DNA of 38,623 nt from an uncultured Prochlorococcus sp. GTDB taxonomy: Bacteria > Cyanobacteriota > Cyanobacteriia > PCC-6307 > Cyanobiaceae. The translations under genes were made by a program, and so were the position numbers. Below, piece after piece: positions 31,054 through 38,623 of this stretch. Under the pieces are notes generated by a model, which ran no database searches, was not told the origin of the DNA, and saw only the letters and a list, made by a program, of their open reading frames with translations. The stretch is from NCBI GenBank assembly GCA_902609995.1, contig CACLUD010000006.1, positions 1 to 38,623 on the forward strand, written 5' to 3'. Numbering within the stretch: the stretch's first letter is position 1; each line of letters opens with the position of its first letter.

Positions 31054-31899
31054 TTACGGATAAATCTCATTAAGGAATTTTGATAGTCCAATTGTTAAAT
31101 CTCTTATGGATTTAGTTAATTCTTTATCTTTCATTAATTGTTCAAGATCATCACTCATGTTATCAAATTTGCCTGATATTGATTCGGCCGCTTCGATTGT
31201 TAATTTAATATCTTTTAGAGTTTCTTCGTCATTGATAGTAGACAAAATATTGTTTAAATGACCTGCTGCAATTGTTACTTCTGTTATAAGAGGTTTAATT
31301 CTGATTATTTCTTGCCTTGATAAATAAATTAGTTCATCAAGATTTTCTTGTGTTTTATCAAATTGGTCTATTGACTTAAGTACATTTTCAATTAAATTTT
31401 CTTGATTTGATTCTTTAAGTATTTGATTTATTCTATTAGTGATATTTGAAAGGCTCGATAGCTGCTTCCCAGTAATAGTGTCTCCTTCGCAAATTATTAA
31501 TTTAGTATCACATTTCTCTGATGTTGCTTTTGCAGTATTTTTTGGAATTGTTTTTTCACTAGTTTCTAATGCAACTTGAACATCGCCTCCTAAAAATGAA
31601 TTCGTAACAACTCTTGCGAATGCGGGTTTGGGAAGAATAATGTCTGGATTATTTAAAACAATTTTTGCTTTGATTGATTCATTAGTAAAAAGAATATCCT
31701 CAATTGAACCTACCAATATCCCTCTGTAAGTTACTGGAGATTTTTTTGATAAACCGCTTGCATTATTAAACTCTGCAAAAAGATACCAATTTTTTGAGGA
31801 CAGTTTTACACCTCTTAACCAGAATGAAAAAAATGTAAATACTAATATTCCTCCTAATAAGGAAAATCCTACTATCGAATCTCTTAAGCTTCTACGCAT
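31054..31899 (-). CDS. MCE/MlaD-family ABC transporter substrate-binding protein
   Basis: 281 aa; single N-terminal TM then LFAEFNNASGLSKKSPVTYRGILVGSIEDI, typical of the MlaD/Mce domain. Confidence 0.92.
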   Translation of the reverse strand: MRRSLRDSIVGFSLLGGILVFTFFSFWLRGVKLSSKNWYLFAEFNNASGLSKKSPVTYRGILVGSIEDILFTNESIKAKIVLNNPDIILPKPAFARVVTNSFLGGDVQVALETSEKTIPKNTAKATSEKCDTKLIICEGDTITGKQLSSLSNITNRINQILKESNQENLIENVLKSIDQFDKTQENLDELIYLSRQEIIRIKPLITEVTIAAGHLNNILSTINDEETLKDIKLTIEAAESISGKFDNMSDDLEQLMKDKELTKSIRDLTIGLSKFLNEIYP

Positions 31900-31904
31900 A
31901 ACGT

Positions 31905-32723
31905 TTAAATGTCTTTTGGTTGCATTGGCCCAGCAAGTTTCCCATTTCTAAATTGAAAAACATAAGGATCATCACTCTCTTTAAATTCATCAATCGAACC
32001 AGCCCATCTGAATTTACCTCCATAAAGCATAACAACTTTTTCTGAAGTCCTTTCTATAGTACTAAGAACGTGGCTAACAACAATGGATGATCCATTGGCT
32101 TTATTATTTGTCTTATTGATTAAGTCTTCAATTCTTGATGAAGCAATAGGGTCAAGACCAGCAGTAGGTTCATCAAAAAGTAATAATGGCTGACTTTTTT
32201 TAACTAAATCTTGATCTGTAATTAATGCTCTCGCAAAACTTACTCTTTTTTGCATACCACCGCTTAATTCATTTGGAAGCTTTTTCTCAACATTAAATAA
32301 TCCAACTTCTTGTAAACATTCTCTTACAGTTTCTTGAATAAATTTCTTAGATAAATTTTTGTTTTTTTGAAGTATGAAGCCTACATTTTCTTCAATAGTT
32401 AAAGATCCTAATAAAGCAGGATTCTGAAAAACTAACCTTACATCTGGAGGATTAGTTTGATCTAATCTTAAGTAAGTTTGTTTTTGTCCAAATATGCTTA
32501 ATTCACCCGCAGTGGGTAGAATTAAACCTGCCAAAATTTTTAGTATAGTTGATTTCCCAGAACCTGAAGGGCCAACAATAGCTAATTTTTCTCCCTCATA
32601 AAGTTTTAAATTGATTTTATTTAGTACATTAAGTTCTCCCCAACTAATTGAGAGATTATTGGTTTCTACTGCATGTTTTGTTTTTTTCAAATTGTATAAA
32701 GTGCAATTAGTCTTTAAATACAT
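31905..32723 (-). CDS. ABC transporter ATP-binding protein, MlaF-like
   Basis: 272 aa; Walker A GPSGSGKST, signature LSGGMQKRVSFARALI, Walker B LLLFDEPTAGLDP. The start codon may be internal. Confidence 0.93.
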   Translation of the reverse strand: MYLKTNCTLYNLKKTKHAVETNNLSISWGELNVLNKINLKLYEGEKLAIVGPSGSGKSTILKILAGLILPTAGELSIFGQKQTYLRLDQTNPPDVRLVFQNPALLGSLTIEENVGFILQKNKNLSKKFIQETVRECLQEVGLFNVEKKLPNELSGGMQKRVSFARALITDQDLVKKSQPLLLFDEPTAGLDPIASSRIEDLINKTNNKANGSSIVVSHVLSTIERTSEKVVMLYGGKFRWAGSIDEFKESDDPYVFQFRNGKLAGPMQPKDI

Positions 32724-32814
32724 TTTGCCTACTTTTTAAAAATAAAAAAGGATGTATGTATTTGATTTATAATCAATTTATATATTTAAATTTAAAAAAT
32801 TTAAGAGGATTTTG

Positions 32815-34209
32815 ATGCAGAAGAAGAAAAAAAGAATAAAAAAGATAAATAGAACCTTATCTTATTTTAAAAAGTCGAATTTAGGTTTGATAAATAAAAT
32901 TTTAAGAATTCTAAGTTGGCTATTGCCAGGGTTAGTAATCAAAAGATGGCTGGTAACTTCTGCTATTGGATTATTAACTTCTTTATTAGGGATTGTAATC
33001 TGGACTAATTTAAGACCTCTTTATTGGTTAATAGATGTCTTTTTCTCGATAATGAAGGTGGTGACAAAAATTTTACCTATTTCAGTTTTAGGACCATTAA
33101 TCCTTTTGTTTGGTCTTCTCTTGATTGGTATTGGGCAAAATAGGAGTATTGATTCTATACAAAAAGCTCTTGCTCCAGAAAAAAATACATTTTTAGTTGA
33201 TGCACTAAGAGTAAAAAGGAAATTAAATAAAGGCCCAAATATTGTTGCTATTGGAGGAGGCACCGGCTTGTCAACATTATTGAAAGGCCTAAAAAACTAC
33301 AGCAGTAATATAACTGCAATAGTTACAGTTTCAGATGATGGAGGTAGTAGCGGGGTTTTAAGAAAACAATTAGGAGTTCAGCCACCTGGAGATATCAGAA
33401 ATTGTTTGGCAGCCTTATCAAATGAAGAACCAATATTAACAAGATTGTTTCAATACAGATTTTCTGGAGGTAGTGGATTAGAGGGACATAGTTTTGGTAA
33501 TTTATTCTTATCTGCTTTAACAACAATTACGGGGAGTTTAGAAAAGGCGGTTCAGGCTTCCAGTAAAGTGTTGGCAGTGCAAGGGCAAGTATTGCCTGCA
33601 ACAAATACAGATGTGATGCTTTGGGCAGAACTTGAAGACGGTGAGAAAATATTTGGTGAAAGTAGAATAAGTCAATCAAAAAAGGTAATTTCCAGGATTG
33701 GTTATCTGCCCGAAAATCCATCAGCTCTTCCTAGTGCTCTTGAATCTATTAAAGAAGCAGACCTAATAATACTTGGTCCAGGTAGTCTTTATACTTCTTT
33801 GCTTCCTAATTTACTGGTCCCCGAAATTGTAGATGCTCTTCTGAAAAGTAATGCTCCCAAAATCTATATAAGTAATTTGATGACTCAACCAGGGGAAACT
33901 GATAATCTTGACGTATATCAACACATCAAAGCAATAGAAAAGCAATTATCAAATTTTGGTGTAAAAAATCGAATATTTAACGCAATTCTTTCTCAAATTC
34001 AATTTGAAAAGTCACCGCTTGTTGATTATTACCAAAGTAGAGGTGCCATGCCAGTGATTTGTAATAAAGAAGAATTAATTTCAGAAGGATATTACGTCTT
34101 GCAAGCTCCTCTTTATTCAAGAAAGATAACTCCAACACTTAGACATGACCCTCGAAGACTTGCAAGGGCAGTAATGTTTATAAATAGAAAATTGAAGAAA
34201 TTAAATTAA
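32815..34209 (+). CDS. YvcK/CofD-like protein (gluconeogenesis factor family) with N-terminal TM segments
   Basis: GPNIVAIGGGTGLSTLLKGLKNYSSNITAIVTVSDDGGSSGVLRKQLGVQPPGDIRNCLAAL is the YvcK signature. ATG at 32815 is preferred over the TTG at 32812 (AGAGGA upstream). Confidence 0.93.
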   Translation: MQKKKKRIKKINRTLSYFKKSNLGLINKILRILSWLLPGLVIKRWLVTSAIGLLTSLLGIVIWTNLRPLYWLIDVFFSIMKVVTKILPISVLGPLILLFGLLLIGIGQNRSIDSIQKALAPEKNTFLVDALRVKRKLNKGPNIVAIGGGTGLSTLLKGLKNYSSNITAIVTVSDDGGSSGVLRKQLGVQPPGDIRNCLAALSNEEPILTRLFQYRFSGGSGLEGHSFGNLFLSALTTITGSLEKAVQASSKVLAVQGQVLPATNTDVMLWAELEDGEKIFGESRISQSKKVISRIGYLPENPSALPSALESIKEADLIILGPGSLYTSLLPNLLVPEIVDALLKSNAPKIYISNLMTQPGETDNLDVYQHIKAIEKQLSNFGVKNRIFNAILSQIQFEKSPLVDYYQSRGAMPVICNKEELISEGYYVLQAPLYSRKITPTLRHDPRRLARAVMFINRKLKKLN

Positions 34210-34214
34210 TTTTT

Positions 34215-34745
34215 CTAATAAGCATCTTGTAATTCATAGAAGTCAGGTTGTATATAATCTTTTCTTAATGGCCATCCTCTCCAGTCTTCTGGCATTAGGA
34301 GTCTTGTTGGATTTGGATGATCATCAAAATTGATTCCAAACATGTCATAGGTTTCCCTTTCTTGCCAATCACTTCCCTTGAAAATTTTATAAAGGCTAGG
34401 TACAGATAAATCTGAGTCTCTATTTAAAAAAACTTTTACTCTTATTTCTTTTATCTCTTTTATATCTTGAATATTCCCAAGTGAGATTAGATGGTAAAAA
34501 CTTACCAGACATTTTCCTGGACCTTCATCGTAACCTCCTTGACACTGAAGGTAATTAAATCCATATCCTTTTAGAGTAGATATTGCTTCGTACAATTTTT
34601 GTGGTTTTACTGAAAGTATCTCAACACCTATATGATCATTCCCTAAAGATTCGTTTTTAATTCCATCTTCTGAAAGCTTATTACTTACTATTCCACTTTG
34701 TTTTACAATTTTTTCTGAAGATTCAGGTGAAATATTATTTTCCAT
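34215..34745 (-). CDS. ndhJ: NAD(P)H-quinone oxidoreductase subunit J
   Basis: 176 aa; SDWQERETYDMFGINFDDHPNPTRLLMPEDWRGWPLRKDY. Confidence 0.97.
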   Translation of the reverse strand: MENNISPESSEKIVKQSGIVSNKLSEDGIKNESLGNDHIGVEILSVKPQKLYEAISTLKGYGFNYLQCQGGYDEGPGKCLVSFYHLISLGNIQDIKEIKEIRVKVFLNRDSDLSVPSLYKIFKGSDWQERETYDMFGINFDDHPNPTRLLMPEDWRGWPLRKDYIQPDFYELQDAY

Positions 34746-35479
34746 TATTTTATTTCTTTATCTATTAAATTTGTTTCATATATATTTTCACTACTTTCTT
34801 CTATTTGGTTAAGGCTAGAGGATTCAATTGCCTTTTCTGATATTTTATTTAAATACTCCCCAGTATTTTCTGAAAAAACAAGATTCATTTGATGATCTAC
34901 AGTTAAATATCTATGAGTTTGTTCAGCTTTACTCCTCTCAAGAATACTCTCATTAGCAACTTTTTTTCTTAATTTTATAACAGCATCAAAAATAGCTTCT
35001 GGTCTAGGGGGACATCCAGGAAGGTACAAATCAACCGGGATTAATTTATCAACTCCTCTAACTGCTGTTGTTGAGTCAGCACTAAACATTCCACCAGTTA
35101 TGGTACAAGCTCCCATGGCAATGACATATTTTGGTTCTGGCATTTGCTCATATAATCTTACTAATGCTGGTGCCATTTTCATAGTGACTGTTCCAGCAAC
35201 AATTAGTAAGTCTGCTTGTCTTGGGGAGCTTCTAGGTACCAAACCAAATCTATCAAAGTCAAATCGAGACCCTATAAGTGCTGCAAATTCGATAAAACAA
35301 CATGCAGTTCCATATAAAAGGGGCCATAAACTACTTAATCTTGCCCAGTTGTGAAGGTCATCTAAACTTGTCATTATAATATTTTCGCTTAAGTCAGTCG
35401 TGACTTGGGGAGCACCCAGAGGATTACAAGTTTCTTCTCTAAGTTCTCTTATTGCTTTTGGTGAAAGTGAATTGTTCAA
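34745..35479 (-). CDS. ndhK: NAD(P)H-quinone oxidoreductase subunit K
   Basis: 244 aa; [39 protein letters not shown] and [14 protein letters not shown]. Confidence 0.98.
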   Translation of the reverse strand: MNNSLSPKAIRELREETCNPLGAPQVTTDLSENIIMTSLDDLHNWARLSSLWPLLYGTACCFIEFAALIGSRFDFDRFGLVPRSSPRQADLLIVAGTVTMKMAPALVRLYEQMPEPKYVIAMGACTITGGMFSADSTTAVRGVDKLIPVDLYLPGCPPRPEAIFDAVIKLRKKVANESILERSKAEQTHRYLTVDHQMNLVFSENTGEYLNKISEKAIESSSLNQIEESSENIYETNLIDKEIK

Positions 35480-35483
35480 TTTT

Positions 35484-35846
35484 TTAACTCCATTCTAAAG
35501 CTCCTTTTCTCCAGGCGTATGCAAGAGCAATTACTAATATTGCAATAAATATAAGAGCTTCAATAAATGCTAGTAAACCTAGTCTATTGAATGCAACCGC
35601 CCAAGGATAGAGAAATACAGTCTCTACATCAAATATAACGAATACTAATGCAAACATGTAATATCTAATATTAAATTGAATCCAGGCTCCACCAATAGGC
35701 TCCATGCCTGACTCGTAAGTAAGTTTTCTCTCGCCGGTTCTTCCTCTTGGAGAAACTATAAGGTTAGTAACTAAAGCTAAAATTGGAACTGCCGCTGCAA
35801 TTATTAAAAAACCTAAAAAATATTCGTAGCCGGGTAATGAAAACAT
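35484..35846 (-). CDS. ndhC: NAD(P)H-quinone oxidoreductase subunit 3
   Basis: 120 aa; [41 protein letters not shown]. Confidence 0.98.
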   Translation of the reverse strand: MFSLPGYEYFLGFLIIAAAVPILALVTNLIVSPRGRTGERKLTYESGMEPIGGAWIQFNIRYYMFALVFVIFDVETVFLYPWAVAFNRLGLLAFIEALIFIAILVIALAYAWRKGALEWS

Positions 35847-35918
35847 TTAAAAAAATTGTTGGAAAATTCGCTTAATTCAGCAAAATCTTTTAGAGTCTCT
35901 TAAGTTAAATACTAAATC

Positions 35919-36347
35919 GTGAGTGAAAACATTCAACCATCTTCTGAGGATAACCAAATAGTGGAAGATTTAGCAAATGAAGAATCTTCTGAAAAACTTC
36001 TAGAATTTAAAAATGAAGAACTTATAACTAATTTAGAACAAAATAGATTCGAATGTAGGAATTGCGGATATATTTATGATCCTATTGAAGGAAACAAGAA
36101 ACTTAACATTCCTAAAAATACTTCTTTCTTAGCAATAGATGGAAACACTTTTGCTTGTCCAGTCTGTAGAGCAGGTAAAAATTTATATAAAGATATAGGC
36201 CCTAGAGAAAAACCTAGTGGTTTTGAAGAGAATTTAACTTACGGCTTTGGATTCAATAGTTTGCCACCTGGTCAGAAAAACATCTTAATATTTGGTGGTT
36301 TGGCATTTGCAGCTGCATGTTTCCTTTCTTTGTACTCTTTGCATTAA
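35919..36347 (+). CDS. rub: Membrane-anchored rubredoxin (GTG start)
   Basis: 142 aa; CRNCGYIYDPIEGN...FACPVCRAGKNLY with a C-terminal hydrophobic helix. Confidence 0.95.
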   Translation: MSENIQPSSEDNQIVEDLANEESSEKLLEFKNEELITNLEQNRFECRNCGYIYDPIEGNKKLNIPKNTSFLAIDGNTFACPVCRAGKNLYKDIGPREKPSGFEENLTYGFGFNSLPPGQKNILIFGGLAFAAACFLSLYSLH

Positions 36348-36356
36348 AATATATTC

Positions 36357-37370
36357 ATGAAAAAATTTTTAACTAGTATTCCAAATCTTCTTTTAACATT
36401 TACACTTTGCTTTATTTTAAGTAGTTGTTCTTCAACAGGTGTAAAAATGAGCGAGAGTAGTCCCTGGGAAACAATTCAATTTGAAGATCAGTCAAATGCA
36501 TTAGATATAGATTTCATTGATAATAATCATGGATTTTTAGTTGGATCAAATAGGCTAATTATGGAATCTAATGATGGAGGTAAATCATGGGAAAAAAGAT
36601 CATTAGATATCGCTGCAGAGGAGAATTTTCGTTTACTTGATATAGATTTTAGGGGTTCTGAGGGGTGGTTAATAGGACAACCTTCTTTAGTTATGCATAC
36701 GATTGATGAAGGCAAAAACTGGACTAGGTTATCCCTTGGTAAGTTGCCTGGCCAGCCTTTTTTAGTTTCAACTATTGATGATGGGGTAGCTGAATTGGCA
36801 ACAACTTCAGCTGCTATTTATGTAACCTCAAATGGTGGTGAAACATGGGAAGCAAAAGTTTCAGACCCATCAGAGCAGGGGGGGATTAGAGATTTAAGAA
36901 GAACATCTAATGGAGATTATGTAAGTGTAAGTAGTCTTGGTAATTTTTTCTCTACTCTTGAAAATGAAAGTGATACTTGGATAGCTCATCAAAGAGCTAG
37001 TAGTAAGAGAGTACAAAGCATAGGATTTAATCCAAACGGTAATTTATGGATGTTATCTCGTGGAGCTGAAATAAGATTTAATGAGGATAGCGATGATTTA
37101 GAAAGTTGGACTAAACCAATAGTTCCAATTCTTAATGGCTACAATTATCTTGATATGGGTTGGGACCCTGAAGGAAACATCTGGGCTGGCGGAGGTAATG
37201 GTACTTTAATAGTTAGTAAAGATGATGGTAAAACATGGGATTCTGATCCTGTTGCTTCAAATCTGCCAACTAACTACATCAAGATTCAATTCTTAGAAAA
37301 AGATGAAATAGATGCTAAAAAAGGCTTTATTCTGGGAGAAAGGGGTTATATCCTAAGGTGGAACGGTTAA
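36357..37370 (+). CDS. ycf48: Photosystem II assembly factor Ycf48/HCF136
   Basis: 337 aa; lipoprotein-like signal (CFILSSCSS) and repeated SNDGGKSWE / TSNGGETWE / SKDDGKTWD beta-propeller motifs. Confidence 0.95.
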   Translation: MKKFLTSIPNLLLTFTLCFILSSCSSTGVKMSESSPWETIQFEDQSNALDIDFIDNNHGFLVGSNRLIMESNDGGKSWEKRSLDIAAEENFRLLDIDFRGSEGWLIGQPSLVMHTIDEGKNWTRLSLGKLPGQPFLVSTIDDGVAELATTSAAIYVTSNGGETWEAKVSDPSEQGGIRDLRRTSNGDYVSVSSLGNFFSTLENESDTWIAHQRASSKRVQSIGFNPNGNLWMLSRGAEIRFNEDSDDLESWTKPIVPILNGYNYLDMGWDPEGNIWAGGGNGTLIVSKDDGKTWDSDPVASNLPTNYIKIQFLEKDEIDAKKGFILGERGYILRWNG

Positions 37371-37502
37371 GTCCCCTCAAATTAAAAAATAAAAAAATCC
37401 TTAATTTTGTTGCAATTTAACAACTGTCTGTAACCAAGCTGTAAATTTCTTCACAAACTTAGGATTTTTCCTTGTAAGATCATAATGTAAATAATTGTGA
37501 TT

Positions 37503-37751
37503 ATGGCCGCAGGTTCAACGGGTGAACGCCCTTTCTTTGAAATAATCACCAGTATTAGATACTGGATTATTCATGCAGTAACACTCCCAGCTATATTTAT
37601 AGCGGGCTTCCTATTTGTCTATACAGGCTTAGCCTATGATGCTTTTGGAACTCCACGTCCGGATAGTTATTTCCAGGCCTCTGAATCAAAAGCACCTGTT
37701 GTAACGCAAAGATATGAAGCCAAATCTCAATTAGATTTAAGAACAAAATAA
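37503..37751 (+). CDS. psbE: Cytochrome b559 alpha subunit
   Basis: ATG at 37503 ([53 protein letters not shown]) preferred over the GTG at 37497 used in the ORF track. Confidence 0.97.
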   Translation: MAAGSTGERPFFEIITSIRYWIIHAVTLPAIFIAGFLFVYTGLAYDAFGTPRPDSYFQASESKAPVVTQRYEAKSQLDLRTK

Positions 37752-37753
37752 CT

Positions 37754-37897
37754 ATGTCAAATTCTCAAGCTCCAATGCAGGCTGTTGAAGTCCGCGTTTA
37801 TCCTATTTTTACTATTCGTTGGCTCGCAGTTCATGCGCTCGCGATTCCCTCAGTATTTTTCTTAGGTGCTATAGCAGCTATGCAATTTTTAAGATAA
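37754..37897 (+). CDS. psbF: Cytochrome b559 beta subunit
   Basis: Absent from the ORF track. 47 aa: [47 protein letters not shown]. Confidence 0.97.
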
Positions 37898-37908
37898 CTT
37901 TATTAATT

Positions 37909-38028
37909 ATGCAAGTAAACGAAAATCCGAATAAAGTTCCAGTAGAACTTAATCGTACCAGCCTCTATTTAGGTTTATTATCAGTATTTGTTTTAGGAAT
38001 TTTATTTTCCAGTTACTTTTTCAACTAA
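37909..38028 (+). CDS. psbL: Photosystem II protein L
   Basis: ATG at 37909 gives [39 protein letters not shown] (39 aa). Confidence 0.97.
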
Positions 38029-38037
38029 ATTAAAATT

Positions 38038-38232
38038 ATGAGTAAATTAAAAGGCCCTGATGGCAGAATTCCCGATAGGTTACCAGATGGTAGACCAGCT
38101 GTAGCATGGGAAAGAAGATGGACAGAAGGAACACTTCCTCTTTGGCTAGTTGCTACAGCAGGAGGAATAGCGGTTATTTTTGTATTAGGTATATTTTTCT
38201 ACGGTTCATATCAAGGAGTAGGAGCAGGCTAA
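38038..38232 (+). CDS. psbJ: Photosystem II protein J
   Basis: 64 aa: [64 protein letters not shown]. Confidence 0.95.
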   Translation: MSKLKGPDGRIPDRLPDGRPAVAWERRWTEGTLPLWLVATAGGIAVIFVLGIFFYGSYQGVGAG

Positions 38233-38266
38233 AGCCTTTATTACTTTTTAACTATCAAAGTAGTAT

Positions 38267-38623
38267 TTAGTTCCAATAAGAATCTGTAAATATCTTTAGT
38301 TTTTCTTTTGTAAGACTAGGGATATTTTCTTTTTGAGTTATTAAACCATCCTTTAAAGAATAATGGGATTTGCTTTGAGGTCGCTCTATATCGATAACTT
38401 TCGCGATTTCAAAGACAATTTTGTTAGCAACTTTAGTATTCGCTTTGAGATTTTCCAAAACCATCTCTACTGATACTTCCTGATGAGTTTGATGCCAGCA
38501 ATCATAATCAGTAACCATAGACAGAGAAGAATAAGCTATCTCAGCTTCTTTAGCTAATCTTGCTTCGGTATGATTAGTCATACCTATTATTGAGCAACCC
38601 CAACTTCTATATAAATTAGATTC
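38267..38623 (-). CDS. mtnP: 5'-methylthioadenosine phosphorylase, partial (N-terminus beyond the window end)
   Basis: The frame is open through the window end: ...ESNLYRSWGCSIIGMTNHTEARLAKEAEIAYSSLSMVTDYDCWH, typical of the MTAP C-terminal half. Confidence 0.9.
   Translation of the reverse strand, partial: ESNLYRSWGCSIIGMTNHTEARLAKEAEIAYSSLSMVTDYDCWHQTHQEVSVEMVLENLKANTKVANKIVFEIAKVIDIERPQSKSHYSLKDGLITQKENIPSLTKEKLKIFTDSYWN

Noticed and set aside
35100-35354. 84-aa plus-strand ORF
   Set aside because: Antisense shadow of ndhK.
37371-37496. psbE promoter (CATAAT at 37481-37486)
   Set aside because: Only a weak -10-like hexamer with no convincing -35; a start there would give a ~10-nt leader. 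Not enough to annotate.
37819-37908. N-terminal extension of psbL in the ORF track
   Set aside because: Overlaps psbF out of frame; the canonical 39-aa PsbL starts at ATG 37909.
1-38623. CRISPR array, transposon, prophage or defence island
   Set aside because: No regularly spaced repeats, transposase, integrase or recognised defence genes; the Cas4-like protein at 18874-20304 is a standalone TM0106-type protein.

Overview
A 38.6-kb window of an AT-rich, tightly packed, syntenic picocyanobacterial chromosome, most likely high-light Prochlorococcus judging from protein families, gene order and composition. It is nearly all core genome: partial cinA, glyA, tRNA-Arg(ACG), murJ, sfsA, amt1, ispH, purH, a Hik2/CSK-like histidine kinase, cobS, tgt, psbK, a CorC/CNNM-type protein, tRNA(CAT), pyrE, ygfZ-like, a TM0106/RecB-like nuclease, a phosphohexomutase, rdgB, carotenoid oxygenase, hisB, fabI, photolyase, NUDIX, folK, chlD, Mla/MCE transport genes, yvcK, ndhJ-ndhK-ndhC, rubredoxin, ycf48, psbEFLJ and partial mtnP. 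I found no CRISPR array, prophage, transposon or obvious defence island. The non-routine signals are: (1) a 12-C homopolymer inside chlD where a one-base slip in either direction would give an AAA+-only truncation; (2) a perfect GTAN8TAC NtcA-type site followed by a terminator-like hairpin in the amt1 leader; (3) a structured ~240-bp intergenic region between DUF3155 and the histidine kinase; (4) a multi-domain Cas4/RecB-like Fe-S nuclease whose PD-(D/E)XK site may be degenerate; (5) several small uncharacterised proteins. I cannot claim a new system with confidence.
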